Shown: positions 20,393-31,444, numbered from the stretch's first letter. The stretch: 64,000 nt of DNA from Oscillospiraceae bacterium (GCA_015065135.1 SVQY01000002.1:36734-100733), one strand, 5' to 3'. The notes: generated by a model not told the origin, from the sequence alone. Program-made: numbers and translations.

Positions 20393-20699
20393 GATCGGTA
20401 TGATCGGTGATCGGGAAAGCACGCTTTGCTTTCTCCCCCTCGGCTTTTCGGTAACCGAGGTCAACAGTGCCGAGGAGGCCGCCAAGGCTCTCCGACAAAT
20501 GGCTGCCACCCAGGAATATGCTGCGATCTTTGTTGCAGAGGATCTGGCAAGGCTGATCCCCGAGGAGCTGGATCGCTATAAGGATGCTCCCCTCCCGGCC
20601 GTTACGGTCATCCCCGGAAGAGCCGGTGGCGAGGGCTACGGTCTCGCGCAGCTGCGAAAGGCTGTGGAGCGTGCCGTTGGCACAGATATTTTGAAGTAA
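20385..20699 (+). CDS. ntpF: V-type ATP synthase subunit F
   Basis: [23 protein letters not shown]...[21 protein letters not shown]. Confidence 0.93.
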   Translation: MYKIGMIGDRESTLCFLPLGFSVTEVNSAEEAAKALRQMAATQEYAAIFVAEDLARLIPEELDRYKDAPLPAVTVIPGRAGGEGYGLAQLRKAVERAVGTDILK

Positions 20700-20712
20700 G
20701 AGGTTTCCAACG

Positions 20713-22476
20713 ATGACAGAAGGAAGAATTTTGAAGGTTTCGGGCCCCTTGGTCATTGCCGAGGGCATGCGCGAGGCTAATATGTTTGACGTGGTGCGCG
20801 TGGGCGAAAATCGACTGATCGGCGAGATCATCGAGATGCACGGCGACCGCGCCTCGATCCAGGTCTATGAGGAAACGGCCGGTCTCGGCCGCGGCGACAA
20901 GGTCGTCTCTACCGGCGCCCCCCTTTCGGTGGAGCTGGGCCCCGGACTGATCCGCAACATCTACGACGGTATTCAGCGACCGCTGGATACGATGTGCAAA
21001 AAATACGGTGCCAACATCATCAAAGGTATTGACGAGCCGGCGCTGAACCGCGAAAAGCGCTGGGCCTTTGAGCCCGCCGTTGCCTATGGCGCAATGCTGC
21101 AGCCCGGTGACGTATTCGGATATGTGCGCGAGACTGCATCCATCCGCCATAAGCTGATGGTCCCTCCCGGCTATTCCGGAACGGTGGCCGAGATCCACGC
21201 GGGCAGCTTTACCGTGACCGAGCCCGTTATGCAGCTACGTATGAATGACGGCCGCATCCTGCCTCTTGCTATGATGCAGAAGTGGCCGGTACGTCGCGCT
21301 CGTCCAATTATGGAAAAACTCGCCCCGTCCGAGCCCTTGATCTCCGGACAGCGTATCATTGACGCGCTCTTTCCCATTGCCAAGGGCGGCACCGCCTGCG
21401 TACCCGGCCCCTTCGGCTCCGGCAAGACCGTGGTCCAGCATCAGCTGGCAAAATGGAGCAATGTGGATCTGGTGGTCTACATCGGCTGCGGTGAGCGCGG
21501 CAACGAAATGACCGATGTTCTGCGCGAATTCCCCGAGCTGATCGATCCTCGTACCGGCAAGTCGCTGATGGAGCGCACCATTCTCATTGCCAACACCTCG
21601 GATATGCCGGTGGCTGCCCGTGAGGCCTCGATCTATACCGGCATCACCATTGCCGAATACTATCGCGATATGGGTTACGATGTAGCCGTTATTGCCGATT
21701 CCACCTCCCGTTGGGCAGAGGCGCTGCGCGAGATGTCGGGCAGACTGGAGGAAATGCCCGGCGAGGAGGGCTATCCCGCCTATCTGACCTCCCGTTTGGC
21801 ACAGTTCTACGAGCGCGCCGGCAAGGTGGTCTGTCTTGGCAGCGATGCGCGCCGCGGCTCTCTGACCGCCGTTGGTGCCGTCTCTCCTCAGGGCGGTGAT
21901 ATCTCCGAGCCTGTGACGCAGGCAACGTTGCGTATTGTAAAGGTCTTCTGGGGTCTGGATGCCTCGCTGGCCTACGCGCGTCACTTCCCTGCCATCAACT
22001 GGCTCAATTCCTATTCGCTCTACCGCGACCGCCTTTCCGATTGGTTCACAGACCATATTTCGGCAGAATGGATGCCCAAGACCGACAAGCTGCTGCAGAT
22101 CCTGCAATCCGAAAGCGAGCTGCAGGAGATCGTAAAGCTGGTGGGTATGGATGCTCTTTCGGCCGAGGACCGCATCACGCTGGAGACCGCGCGCTCGATC
22201 CGCGAGGACTTTTTGCAGCAAAACGCATTTGACGAGGGCGACTCCTTTACCGGTGCGGAAAAGATGTTCGGCCTGATGGGCCTGATCTTTACCTTTGACA
22301 AGAAAATGCGCGAGGCAGTAGCCAAGGGCGCCAATATCGATACCCTCGCCGCATTGCCCGTTCGCGAGGCCATCGGTCGCGCAAAATCGATACCGTATGC
22401 GGAATTTTCGATCAAATGCGCCGAGATTCTGACGCAGATCGACCGCGAGATCGCCGCCGTGCAGGCGCAGCAGTAA
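20713..22476 (+). CDS. ntpA: V-type ATP synthase subunit A (catalytic)
   Basis: [77 protein letters not shown]. Confidence 0.98.
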   Translation: MTEGRILKVSGPLVIAEGMREANMFDVVRVGENRLIGEIIEMHGDRASIQVYEETAGLGRGDKVVSTGAPLSVELGPGLIRNIYDGIQRPLDTMCKKYGANIIKGIDEPALNREKRWAFEPAVAYGAMLQPGDVFGYVRETASIRHKLMVPPGYSGTVAEIHAGSFTVTEPVMQLRMNDGRILPLAMMQKWPVRRARPIMEKLAPSEPLISGQRIIDALFPIAKGGTACVPGPFGSGKTVVQHQLAKWSNVDLVVYIGCGERGNEMTDVLREFPELIDPRTGKSLMERTILIANTSDMPVAAREASIYTGITIAEYYRDMGYDVAVIADSTSRWAEALREMSGRLEEMPGEEGYPAYLTSRLAQFYERAGKVVCLGSDARRGSLTAVGAVSPQGGDISEPVTQATLRIVKVFWGLDASLAYARHFPAINWLNSYSLYRDRLSDWFTDHISAEWMPKTDKLLQILQSESELQEIVKLVGMDALSAEDRITLETARSIREDFLQQNAFDEGDSFTGAEKMFGLMGLIFTFDKKMREAVAKGANIDTLAALPVREAIGRAKSIPYAEFSIKCAEILTQIDREIAAVQAQQ

Positions 22477-22488
22477 GGAGGTACCGCT

Positions 22489-23868
22489 ATGATACGGGAA
22501 TACAAAACCATAGAAGAAGTAGCAGGCCCTTTGATGCTGGTCAAGCAGGTAGACGGCGTAAAATACGACGAGCTGGGCGAGATCGAGCTGCCCGGCGGCG
22601 AGATCCGCCGCTGCCGCGTGCTGGAGGTCAATGGCCGCAATGTCCTGGTGCAGCTGTTTGACTCTGCCGCAGGCCTCTCACTCTCCGAGAGCAAGGTGCG
22701 CTTTATGGGACACGGCGTAGAGCTGCCGGTTTCCGAAAGCATGCTGGGTCGTGTCTTGGACGGTATGGGCGAGCCTATTGACGGCGGTGCGCCGATCCTT
22801 GCCGAAAAAACGATGGATATCAACGGCACCCCCATCAATCCCGCTGCGCGCTACTACCCTTCCGAATTTATTCAAACCGGCATTTCCACCATTGATGGAC
22901 TGAACACGCTGGTACGTGGTCAGAAATTGCCGATCTTTTCCGGCTCCGGCCTCCCCCACGCCAACCTTGCGGCACAGATCGCAAGACAGGCAAAGGTGCG
23001 CGGCTCGGATAGCCGCTTTGCGGTCGTATTTGCCGCCATTGGCATCACCTTTGAGGAGGCCGATTTCTTCATTTCGGATTTCCGCAAGACCGGCGCCTTG
23101 GATCGCACCGTGCTCTTTGTCAACCTGGCCTCTGACCCGGCCATTGAGCGCATTACCACCCCTCGCATGGCGCTGACCGCAGCCGAATATCTGGCCTTTG
23201 AATGCAATATGCACGTGCTGGTGATCATGACCGATATGACCAACTACGCAGAGGCACTGCGTGAGGTCTCTGCCGCCCGCAAGGAGGTTCCCGGTCGCCG
23301 CGGCTACCCCGGCTATCTGTATACAGACCTTGCCACCATTTACGAGCGCGCCGGCCGCAAGATGGGCAGCGAGGGCTCGATCACGATGATCCCGATCCTC
23401 TCGATGCCCGAGGACGACAAGACCCACCCCATCCCCGATCTGACCGGCTATATTACCGAGGGTCAGATCATTCTTTCCCGCGAGCTCTACCGCAAGCGCA
23501 TCCTACCGCCTGTTGACGTGCTCCCCTCTCTTTCGCGTCTGAAGGATAAGGGCATCGGAAAGGGTAAGACCCGTGAAGATCACGCAGGCACGATGAACCA
23601 ATTGTTTGCCGCCTATGCGCGTGGCAAGGATGCCAAGGAGCTGATGGTAGTTCTGGGCGAGGCGGCACTAACCTCTACCGACCGTCTTTACGCCAAATTT
23701 GCCGATGCCTTTGAGGCAGAATACGTCAATCAAGGCTTTTACGAAAATCGCTCGATTGAGGAAACGTTGGATCTCGGCTGGAAGCTGCTTTCCATCCTGC
23801 CCCGTAGTGAGCTGAAGCGCATCAATCCTGCCCTTGTGGATAAATATTTTCCCAAGGGTGATGCATGA
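22489..23868 (+). CDS. ntpB: V-type ATP synthase subunit B
   Basis: [93 protein letters not shown]. Confidence 0.98.
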   Translation: MIREYKTIEEVAGPLMLVKQVDGVKYDELGEIELPGGEIRRCRVLEVNGRNVLVQLFDSAAGLSLSESKVRFMGHGVELPVSESMLGRVLDGMGEPIDGGAPILAEKTMDINGTPINPAARYYPSEFIQTGISTIDGLNTLVRGQKLPIFSGSGLPHANLAAQIARQAKVRGSDSRFAVVFAAIGITFEEADFFISDFRKTGALDRTVLFVNLASDPAIERITTPRMALTAAEYLAFECNMHVLVIMTDMTNYAEALREVSAARKEVPGRRGYPGYLYTDLATIYERAGRKMGSEGSITMIPILSMPEDDKTHPIPDLTGYITEGQIILSRELYRKRILPPVDVLPSLSRLKDKGIGKGKTREDHAGTMNQLFAAYARGKDAKELMVVLGEAALTSTDRLYAKFADAFEAEYVNQGFYENRSIEETLDLGWKLLSILPRSELKRINPALVDKYFPKGDA

Positions 23869-23879
23869 GGATCTGACTT

Positions 23880-24560
23880 ATGGCAGAACTTCGTGTGATC
23901 CCGACACGCATGGAGCTGAAAAAGCTGCAGACCCGCTATCAGACGGCGCGCCGCGGCCACAAGCTCCTGAAGGATAAGCGTGATGAGCTGATGCGGCGCT
24001 TTCTGGAGGTCGTAAAACGGGATAAGGAGCTACGCGAGCGCGTGGAAGCTGCTCTCAAGGCAGCTTATGCCGGCTTTGATCTGGCAGCGGCGGTGACCCA
24101 CCCCAAGATCCTGGAGGAGAGCTTGATGCTGCCAAAGAAAAGCGGTGAGATCGCCGTCTCCTATCGCAACCAGATGAGCGTGACCGTGCCTGATTTTGCC
24201 ATGATAGAAAGTGCCGTTGGCGATAGCGACACCTACAACTACGGTCTGATCTCTACCTCCGGCGAGCTGGATAATGCGCTGACCGCGCTTGGCAGCGTGC
24301 GCCGCGATCTCCTGCTGCTGGCCGCCACCGAAAAGGAGGCCCAGCTGCTGGCCGAGGAGATCGAGCGCACCCGACGCCGTGTCAATGCGTTGGAGCATAT
24401 TATGATGCCCCGCTATCTTGCCGCCATCCGGCAGATCAAAATGAAGCTTGACGAAAACGAACGTGGCAACATTACAAGACTGATGAAGGTCAAGGATATG
24501 ATGGTTGCCGCACAGTACCGCGAAAAGCACGACTTCTTCCCGGATGAAGAAGAAGCCTGA
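23880..24560 (+). CDS. ntpD: V-type ATP synthase subunit D
   Basis: LRVIPTRMELKKLQTRYQTARRGHKLLKDKRDELMRRFLE; RRRVNALEHIMMPRYLAAIRQIKMKLDENERGNITRLMKVKDMM. Confidence 0.97.
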   Translation: MAELRVIPTRMELKKLQTRYQTARRGHKLLKDKRDELMRRFLEVVKRDKELRERVEAALKAAYAGFDLAAAVTHPKILEESLMLPKKSGEIAVSYRNQMSVTVPDFAMIESAVGDSDTYNYGLISTSGELDNALTALGSVRRDLLLLAATEKEAQLLAEEIERTRRRVNALEHIMMPRYLAAIRQIKMKLDENERGNITRLMKVKDMMVAAQYREKHDFFPDEEEA

Positions 24561-24564
24561 TAAC

Positions 24565-24612
24565 AGCAGAAGGCGATGCGCCGATTTGTGCGCATCGCCC
24601 TCTGTTTTTTGT
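24565..24612 (+). terminator. Terminator of the V-ATPase operon
   Basis: CAGAAGGCGATGCGC-CGATTTGT-GCGCATCGCCCTCTG + TTTTTT. Confidence 0.82.
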
Positions 24613-24702
24613 TTTTTCTAATTATTTCAAGACATTTTCCAATTAGTGAAATAATTATTTCCATATTCTGCATTTTATATTCTTGTTTCTTGAGATTTTG
24701 TT

Positions 24703-25236
24703 TCATTTTCCCACAACGGTGACCCGATTTGCGGAAATGCCCAAGGCCGTGGATAGCAGATCGATCAGCTGCCTTTGAATCTGTGGATCATTGCCGCCCT
24801 TGCACACAACACCCACCCCGATGATCTCCGGTGGCTTGACGGTCTGATAGACCACGCTTTCGTTACTGCCGTTCCCCACCGTGATCGGATCACCCTTTGC
24901 ATCTGTCTCATAAACGATGCGGCAACCGCTCCCCAACGTGATCATTGCCTTAACGGAGGAGACACCGTGCACCGCAGCGCACAGATCCGCCACCTCCTTT
25001 TCCAGCCTCGCACGGTGCGTTGCAAGATCGTTTGCATCCTCCCGCAATAGCGGCGGCGTCTCTACCGTCTCTGCACGTTCAAAGGCGCCGCCGCCAAGAA
25101 GCAGCAATAAAACGCCAAGCACCGCACCGCCAAAAAGCAGCAGCAATCGCCCCTTGCCTTTTTCACGAAGAAACGCAAAAAGCCCTCGCTTTGTTCTGCA
25201 CTCCTCCCGCATCGCTATCTCACCTCCACCTCGCAT
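24703..25236 (-). CDS. spoIIIAG: Stage III sporulation protein AG
   Basis: Single N-terminal TM; VSSVKAMITLGSGCRIVYETDAKG; KPPEIIGVGVVCKGGNDPQIQRQLIDLLSTALGISANRVTVVGK. Confidence 0.9.
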   Translation of the reverse strand: MRGGGEIAMREECRTKRGLFAFLREKGKGRLLLLFGGAVLGVLLLLLGGGAFERAETVETPPLLREDANDLATHRARLEKEVADLCAAVHGVSSVKAMITLGSGCRIVYETDAKGDPITVGNGSNESVVYQTVKPPEIIGVGVVCKGGNDPQIQRQLIDLLSTALGISANRVTVVGK

Positions 25237-25688
25237 TTTAACAGCTCACGCAAACTTGCATCGATCTTATCGGGATCGCGCAGCAGCCCGGCACCGCGCA
25301 AGCGTACCGACACGTGCGCAAGCGCACCGTCCTCTGTTAGCTGTATCCGAAGCTCATAGTGCTCCGGGCTCAAATCACACTTCTCGCTCAGATATGCCTT
25401 CAGTCCCTCGCGCAGCATCACTGTGCTACGTTCTGCCACCGCCTTCTCCAGCTGCGCCTGGAAATCCGGTGCGGACTCCTCCTCGACCCATTCCACCTCG
25501 CCGCGAAGAAAGCCACCGGAGAGATCGACAAGAGAAAGAAAGGGCCGCAGCAATAGAACCAAAACCGTCAGCGCAGTAAGAAAATGCAAAAAATGACGTG
25601 TGCCCTTATGCGCCTCACCCGGCATCATGATCTCGGTAATGGCCGCTGCCAACGTGACAGCTATCAGCCCCAGAAGCCCGGCGCTCAC
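25215..25688 (-). CDS. spoIIIAF: Stage III sporulation protein AF
   Basis: TM-containing 157 aa protein in spoIIIA order; KGTRHFLHFLTALTVLVLLLRPFLSLVD. Confidence 0.82.
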   Translation of the reverse strand: MSAGLLGLIAVTLAAAITEIMMPGEAHKGTRHFLHFLTALTVLVLLLRPFLSLVDLSGGFLRGEVEWVEEESAPDFQAQLEKAVAERSTVMLREGLKAYLSEKCDLSPEHYELRIQLTEDGALAHVSVRLRGAGLLRDPDKIDASLRELLKCEVEVR

Positions 25689-26869
25689 ACGCTTCCTCCC
25701 GCGGCACCGATGCCGGCAAAAAGCGTAACCGAAAACACGACCATCACAAAAAGGCAGGCGATCACCGCCAGAAAATAACCATACACCGCCGCCATTTCAG
25801 AAAGGATCCGCTCCTCACCATCGCATCCCAAAAGCTTGGCTACGGAGCCGCCGAGCAGAAACGTGATCCTCCCGATCACCACCGAGAGCAGTATGGGCAG
25901 GAAGATCAACAGTAGAACAACGAGCATTCCCACACCCGTTACCGATCGCAGATATTGTACGCTGCCCGCCACTGTGCGCAGCGCTTCCGAAACCGAACCG
26001 CCCACCACCGGCAGAAAGCTGCCCGCAGCAAAACGCATAGCGCGCAGCGCCAGCGTGTCGCTCCCCTTGGCCAATACCGTTTGCATACCCAGCACGCCAC
26101 ATAGCAGCGTCATCAAAAAGGAAAGCGCCAGCACAAAGGTCCGCTTGATCAAAAAAGCGATCGAGCGCAGGTTGAAGCGACCCGAGACGGCATCCGGCAG
26201 GGCCAGCGCAAGGCAGATGCCGGCGACCGGCATCACCGTCGAGCTGACCGCAGTTTCCAGCACCGAAAGGAACAGCGTAAGGATCCCATGATTGGCTGCA
26301 GCAATGCCAACGTTGCCCCCCATCGCATACAAAATACCCATCAGCGGCAACGCCGCAGCGCAAAATCCACGCAGGGTCTTAAAAAAGGAAAATATCTGCA
26401 AAAAGCGATCACGTTGCAGAGAAAACAATACCGCGACCAGCGTGATCGTACCGCAAAAGGAGAGTGCGGCGGAAAGGCCGCCGTCCAGATTTTTGCTCAC
26501 ACTGCGAAACACCGCCGAGATGAGCAGCACGCCGCAAATCTGTGCCAGCAGCTGTAGATTTTCACGCAAGGCAAGTCCGGTAGCGCGTCCCAAGGCGGAT
26601 AGCAGTGCCGCAGCGCTGCCGGCCTCCTTGACTCCTACGGCCAGCTGCTCCGGGTCGGTGCTGAAAAAATTCTCCGGCAGCAACGTGACGACCTCCTGCG
26701 GCAGCATATCCAGCAGTTCCCGCCAATAGGGCGCAACAGTTTCCGCCTCCGGCTGCGCCGTGATGTCTGCTGCATCTCCCTCTGTTTCGGCAGCAGCGAC
26801 AAGAAAAAAGGGGGACGATACCAACAAAAAAAGCAGCAAAAACGCACACCGTATGCCTATTTTTTTCAA
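25685..26869 (-). CDS. spoIIIAE: Stage III sporulation protein AE
   Basis: 394 aa; signal peptide, multi-pass; SAVFRSVSKNLDGGLSAALSFCGTITLVAVLF; RTFVLALSFLMTLLCGVLGMQTVLAKGSDTLALRAMRFAAGSFLPVVGGSVSEALRTV. Confidence 0.95.
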   Translation of the reverse strand: MKKIGIRCAFLLLFLLVSSPFFLVAAAETEGDAADITAQPEAETVAPYWRELLDMLPQEVVTLLPENFFSTDPEQLAVGVKEAGSAAALLSALGRATGLALRENLQLLAQICGVLLISAVFRSVSKNLDGGLSAALSFCGTITLVAVLFSLQRDRFLQIFSFFKTLRGFCAAALPLMGILYAMGGNVGIAAANHGILTLFLSVLETAVSSTVMPVAGICLALALPDAVSGRFNLRSIAFLIKRTFVLALSFLMTLLCGVLGMQTVLAKGSDTLALRAMRFAAGSFLPVVGGSVSEALRTVAGSVQYLRSVTGVGMLVVLLLIFLPILLSVVIGRITFLLGGSVAKLLGCDGEERILSEMAAVYGYFLAVIACLFVMVVFSVTLFAGIGAAGGSV

Positions 26870-27252
26870 AATTTCAACAGCTCCTTTGCAATCTCCAGCA
26901 CCGCATCCACCAATGGCAGGCAGAGCACCAGTATCTCCAGCTTTCCAAAAAGCAGCACGCCGCTGCCAAGCGTATTTTCACCAAGATCTCTACAGATCGA
27001 GGCGGCAAATTCACAGATCAGCGCAATGCCGGTAGCTCGCAGGATCGGTGTGGCATATTCGCCGGCCCCCGCCAAAGAAAAAAGCGTGCGCAGCCGCTCG
27101 ACCACAGGTCCGTAGAGCAGGATCGAGGCACCGATCATCAAAAGCGTTGCCGCAAGGCGAATGGGCAGCGCCATCGTTGCCCGCAGCTCACGCACACACA
27201 GAATGAGCATCGCCGCCAAAAGCGCCACGCCCGTGATCTGCAGCACCCCCAT
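26866..27252 (-). CDS. spoIIIAD: Stage III sporulation protein AD
   Basis: 128 aa; GEYATPILRATGIALICEFAASICRDLGENTLGSGVLLFGKLEILVLCLPLVDAVLEIAKELL. Confidence 0.93.
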   Translation of the reverse strand: MGVLQITGVALLAAMLILCVRELRATMALPIRLAATLLMIGASILLYGPVVERLRTLFSLAGAGEYATPILRATGIALICEFAASICRDLGENTLGSGVLLFGKLEILVLCLPLVDAVLEIAKELLKF

Positions 27253-27255
27253 CGT

Positions 27256-27450
27256 TTAAAACCCAAAAATGCCGCGCACGGTATCAAAAAGTGCTGCGAT
27301 CTCTTGCACCAACATCAAAAAAACCACAATTACCCCGGCAACGGTAACGAAATTCGCGTGCTCGTCCCTGCCGTTCTTTTGCAGGATCTGCGCAGCAATG
27401 GCAACCAAAAGTCCCACACCCGCCACACGCAGGATCAGGCTGACGTCCAT
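27256..27450 (-). CDS. spoIIIAC: Stage III sporulation protein AC
   Basis: True start within the longer ORF: MDVSLILRVAGVGLLVAIAAQILQKNGRDEHANFVTVAGVIVVFLMLVQEIAALFDTVRGIFGF. Confidence 0.95.
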   Translation of the reverse strand: MDVSLILRVAGVGLLVAIAAQILQKNGRDEHANFVTVAGVIVVFLMLVQEIAALFDTVRGIFGF

Positions 27451-27461
27451 TTTTTCTCCTT

Positions 27462-27944
27462 TCACAGTAACATCAATATCAATAACACGGCCGCCGAAAG
27501 AGGCAGCACGATCGCCATTTTCTCGCGCTTGGGCAGCTCGGCACGCAAGCGATCGCAACACGCCGTCAGCCGCTCGGCACAGTAGGAGCAGCTGCGCAGC
27601 TGCTCCTCGCGGTATCCGCCGCCCAGCTGCCGCGCAAAATCGGCCAACAACGCACATTCCTCCTCCGGCAAAAGCAGGTGGCAGGCACTTAATAGCGACG
27701 GCATATCTGTCAAGTCCTCACCGTCATCCAAGCCGCAATCGCGCAGGATGCGTGGGTCGCATTTTTTCAATATCCCCCCTATTGGTATGGAAAAACAGTC
27801 GATCTGGCTGCGCAAGAGAGAAACCAGGGCAAGGAAGCCCTCCGCCTGCCGGCAGCGCCTTCTTTCGTAGGCAAAAAGCACTAAGCTCACTCCCGAGCCG
27901 GCAAGCAGCAGTAAGAAGCATCCAAGCCATCTATAAAAGCCCAT
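27462..27944 (-). CDS. spoIIIAB: Stage III sporulation protein AB
   Basis: 160 aa; position in operon; FAYERRRCRQAEGFLALVSLLRSQIDCFSIPIGGIL. Confidence 0.88.
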   Translation of the reverse strand: MGFYRWLGCFLLLLAGSGVSLVLFAYERRRCRQAEGFLALVSLLRSQIDCFSIPIGGILKKCDPRILRDCGLDDGEDLTDMPSLLSACHLLLPEEECALLADFARQLGGGYREEQLRSCSYCAERLTACCDRLRAELPKREKMAIVLPLSAAVLLILMLL

Positions 27945-28890
27945 CCGCTGCCTCCCAGTCGGTTACATCAAGGTCAAAATCCATCTCGCCTGCGCGACGC
28001 GTGATGCGCACGTATGCGCCAAAGCAGCGCGCCTCGTGCAGAAGCCGCATACCCGGACGGCAAAGCAGCTCACCGATCTCCGCCGCGTGTGCGGTAGCCA
28101 GCAGCGGCACGCCGCAATTGTGCGCCTCCACGATCTCCTGCGCCTCCCCAAGATCGCCGATCTCATCGCACACGATCAGCTGCGCGGAAAGCGTTCTGGC
28201 GGCAATGGAAATGCCGCGGCCACGCGGATACCCCGAAAGCAGATCCAGCAAAAGGCCGCTGCTCTCCAGAGCATAGGAAAGCTCGCCGCGTGTATCCACG
28301 ACCGCCACGCGCAAAGGATGCTCACCCCCTGCCGCCAGCGCGATCACGCCGCGCAGCAGCGTGGTCTTGCCCACACCCGGCGGCGCATAGATCAAAACGC
28401 CCTTGCACAGTGCCATTTTGCGTAAAAGCCGATCGATCTCATGGCCGATCGACGGGGTGACGTGGGGGATCCTGACCACCAACGCAGTCGGCTCAAAGAT
28501 GCCCGTTATGCGCCCATCTACCACTCCCGCCTTGCCACAAACGCCTACTCGGATGCCGCCCTGTAGCGTCAGATACCCTTGACACACCGTTTCACTGTGC
28601 GCATAGAGAGAGCCATCGCACATGGCGAAAAGCAGATCGTCGAGCTCCTTACCCGAAAGCACTGTAGAAAGGCGCAGGTTCTGCCCGGCAACGGTGACCG
28701 ATGCCACACGACCACGGCGCAGTCGCAGCTCCTCCGGAAAAGCCCCTGCCGGCACCGTTTCCTCCACCTCGCGGCAAAGCTGCGGTGGCAGCAGCTCCAT
28801 AAGCGCCGAGGGCAATAACTGGCGGCGGCTGATGATGATATTTTGCAAATCCTCCGCCCCCCCTTCTAAAGTACTATATGCGCCGAGCAT
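27931..28890 (-). CDS. spoIIIAA: Stage III sporulation protein AA (ATPase); start uncertain
   Basis: GVLIYAPPGVGKTTLLRGVIALAAGGEHPLRVAVVDTRGELSYAL (Walker A); AQLIVCDEIGDLGEAQEIVEAHNCGVPLLATAHAA (Walker B). ORF extends to 29010; 28890 and 28911 are candidate starts. Confidence 0.92.
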   Translation of the reverse strand: MLGAYSTLEGGAEDLQNIIISRRQLLPSALMELLPPQLCREVEETVPAGAFPEELRLRRGRVASVTVAGQNLRLSTVLSGKELDDLLFAMCDGSLYAHSETVCQGYLTLQGGIRVGVCGKAGVVDGRITGIFEPTALVVRIPHVTPSIGHEIDRLLRKMALCKGVLIYAPPGVGKTTLLRGVIALAAGGEHPLRVAVVDTRGELSYALESSGLLLDLLSGYPRGRGISIAARTLSAQLIVCDEIGDLGEAQEIVEAHNCGVPLLATAHAAEIGELLCRPGMRLLHEARCFGAYVRITRRAGEMDFDLDVTDWEAADGLL

Positions 28891-29026
28891 CAAAAAAATG
28901 CCGGCCGTCATTTTGTAGGCGGCGCGGCATTCTGGTACCATAAAGTCTTTCTTTTTTGGTGCTTTTCTTTGTGTCAGATGCAGAGTATAATCATAGCATA
29001 CCCAAAACATAAAGGGGGATCACACA

Positions 29027-29860
29027 ATGGATAAAAAAGTATTAACGGTACAGGACATCTCCTGCGTGGGGCAATGCTCGCTCACCGTGGCGCTGCCCAT
29101 TATTTCGGCCTGCGGCATCGAGACGGCCATTCTGCCCTCCGCAGTGCTCTCCACCCACACCGGAGGCTTTTCGGGTTGGACCTTCCGCGATCTGACCGAC
29201 GACATTCCCGGCATCGTGGATCATTGGGAAAAGGAGAAGCTCACATTTGATGCCATCTACACCGGTTATCTCGGCAGCATGCGCCAGATCGATCTTGTTA
29301 AGGATATGTTCGCCCGTCTTTCCGCCGACGGCTGCTTGAAGATCGTAGATCCTGCCATGGCAGATCACGGCAAGCTCTACTACGGCTTTGATGAGGCCTT
29401 TGCCCACCATATGGGAAGCCTTTGCGGCATGGCAGATATGGCGCTGCCCAATATCACCGAGGCCTGCATGATGACCGACACCCCTTATATTGAGGAAGGG
29501 TATGATGAGACGTATATCCGCACGCTGATGGAAAAGGTATTGGCGCTTGGTGCCAAGACCGTGGTGCTGACCGGCGTCTGCTACCGCACGGGCGAGCTCG
29601 GTATCGCTATCCTTTCCAAGGGCGACAAGGAGATCTCCTACTACTATCACGAAAAGCTGGATAAGAGCTGCCACGGTACCGGCGACATTTTTGCCTCTGC
29701 CTTCACCGGCGCGCTGGTGCGCGGCAAGACCCCTCTGGAGGCCGCCCGCGTAGCAGGCAACTTCACACTGGCCGGCATGAAGGGCACCGCGCCCGACCAC
29801 TGGTACGGCACGCAATTTGAAAAAGCGATCCCCGTCCTTTTGGAGGAGCTGAGCAAATAA
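29027..29860 (+). CDS. Pyridoxamine kinase (PfkB-like PdxY/PdxK family)
   Basis: VLTVQDISCVGQCSLTVALPIISACGIETAILPSAVLSTHTGGFSGWTFRDLT; KSCHGTGDIFASAFTGAL. Confidence 0.93.
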   Translation: MDKKVLTVQDISCVGQCSLTVALPIISACGIETAILPSAVLSTHTGGFSGWTFRDLTDDIPGIVDHWEKEKLTFDAIYTGYLGSMRQIDLVKDMFARLSADGCLKIVDPAMADHGKLYYGFDEAFAHHMGSLCGMADMALPNITEACMMTDTPYIEEGYDETYIRTLMEKVLALGAKTVVLTGVCYRTGELGIAILSKGDKEISYYYHEKLDKSCHGTGDIFASAFTGALVRGKTPLEAARVAGNFTLAGMKGTAPDHWYGTQFEKAIPVLLEELSK

Positions 29861-29893
29861 AAAAGAAAGCCGACACCGTCGGCTTTCTTTTTT
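29858..29893. terminator. Bidirectional terminator
   Basis: AAAAGAAAGCCGAC-ACC-GTCGGCTTTCTTTTTT. Confidence 0.85.
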
Positions 29894-30326
29894 ATTTGCT
29901 TTTCGCCCTCAGCTCCGCGAGGCTTCGGCGAATACGCGCCAGCGCATCGGCCGGGTCAACGGCATCGGCAACAGCGCTCTCAATGGGGCAAAATCCATCG
30001 CCGGCGCGATTGCGGATCTGCGGCACAAGCGCATCAAAATGCGCTAAAATCCCATAACGTGTCAGAGTTTTTTGCGCGATCTCGCTCATCACGCCTGCCC
30101 ACACCTCACGCACGCCAAGCAGCACGTAAAGGTATGCGGCGCCTGCACCCACCACCTTATCGGCAGCGCAAAAGCCCTGCAGGGGCGTGCCGTTATCCAG
30201 CAAGGAAAGCAGCGGTGCAACCCCTCTTGCGGTGGCGGTATACCGCATCTCCCCAAGGCAAAGCGCACAGGTTAAATGCTCCGCCTCCAGCAGCTCCTTG
30301 GCGCGTACGGTATCCTGCCGCATCAT
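29892..30326 (-). CDS. DUF1893 family protein
   Basis: GVAPLLSLLDNGTPLQGFCAADKVVGAGAAYLYVLLGVREVWAGVMSEIAQKTLTRYGI. Confidence 0.85.
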   Translation of the reverse strand: MMRQDTVRAKELLEAEHLTCALCLGEMRYTATARGVAPLLSLLDNGTPLQGFCAADKVVGAGAAYLYVLLGVREVWAGVMSEIAQKTLTRYGILAHFDALVPQIRNRAGDGFCPIESAVADAVDPADALARIRRSLAELRAKSK

Positions 30327-31444
30327 TGCAATCGGCGGGTAAAATCCGCCATGATCTCAGAGATCTTGATCTGCTGCGGGCAGACCGCCTCGCAGCTACG
30401 GCAGCCCACGCAGGCACTCGGCTGCTTGTCGGCATCCACACGGCTCAGCGCCATCGGTGCGATAAATCCGCCGCCGGTGAAGGCGTGCTCGTTATACAGC
30501 TTGATAAGGCGAGGAATATCCAGCCCCTGCGGACAGTATTCCACACAGTAGCGGCAGTTGGTACACGGCACAATGTTCTTCAGCATATCCGAGGCGATCT
30601 CCAAAACACAGCCAAATTCCGCACCGTTCAGGGGCTTATTGCTTTCGTAGGTAGCAATGTTTTCAGAGAGCTGCTGCATATTTGACATACCCGAAAGGGT
30701 CACGGTCACGTCGGGAATGCTCTGCAAAAAGCGGAAGGCCAGCGCCACCGTGCTTTCGTCGGGGCGAATGGCAGAAAGCGCCTTGGCGTGCTCGCCGCCG
30801 ACGTTTGCCAGCTTGCCGCCGCGCAGGGGCTCCATGACCCAAACGGGAATATTGTACTCCCGCAGCAGCTCCACCTTCTCCTTAGCCTCCTGGAAATGCC
30901 AGTCCAGATAATTGATCTGCAGCTGACCGAACTCCATATCCTTGCCGTATGCCTCCAAAAAGCGGCGCATGGTGTCAAGGCTTGCATGGGCGGAGAAGCC
31001 GAGGTGGCGGATGCGCCCCGCATCCCGCTGCTTGATGAGATAATCGTAGATGCCGTTGGCAGGATCCAGATAGCCGTCAATATTCATTTCGCAGACGTTG
31101 TGGAACAGATAAAAATCAAAGTAGGAAACGCGACAGCGCTCCAGCTGCTTTTCAAAGATCTCCTCCACCTTACCCATATTGGAAAGATCGTAGCCGGGGA
31201 ATTTGCTTGCCAGCATAAAGCTCTCGCGCGGATAAGCCGAAAGGAGCTTGCCCATCATCGGCTCGGATTCTCCGTTGTGGTACCCCCACGCCGTATCGTA
31301 ATAGTTCACGCCCTTTTCCATAGCGTATGCCACCATTTCGGCACTTTTTGCCTCATCGATGTGGCCGTCCGCAGTCACGGGCAGGCGCATAGCGCCAAGG
31401 CCCAGTGCAGAGATCTGCTTGCCTTGAAAGGATCTATAGATCAT
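30323..31444 (-). CDS. Aldo/keto reductase with C-terminal 4Fe-4S motifs
   Basis: LGLGAMRLPV, YYDTAWGYHNGESE; CTNCRYCVEYCPQGLDIP and CVGCRSCEAVCPQQIKI. Confidence 0.93.
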   Translation of the reverse strand: MIYRSFQGKQISALGLGAMRLPVTADGHIDEAKSAEMVAYAMEKGVNYYDTAWGYHNGESEPMMGKLLSAYPRESFMLASKFPGYDLSNMGKVEEIFEKQLERCRVSYFDFYLFHNVCEMNIDGYLDPANGIYDYLIKQRDAGRIRHLGFSAHASLDTMRRFLEAYGKDMEFGQLQINYLDWHFQEAKEKVELLREYNIPVWVMEPLRGGKLANVGGEHAKALSAIRPDESTVALAFRFLQSIPDVTVTLSGMSNMQQLSENIATYESNKPLNGAEFGCVLEIASDMLKNIVPCTNCRYCVEYCPQGLDIPRLIKLYNEHAFTGGGFIAPMALSRVDADKQPSACVGCRSCEAVCPQQIKISEIMADFTRRLQ

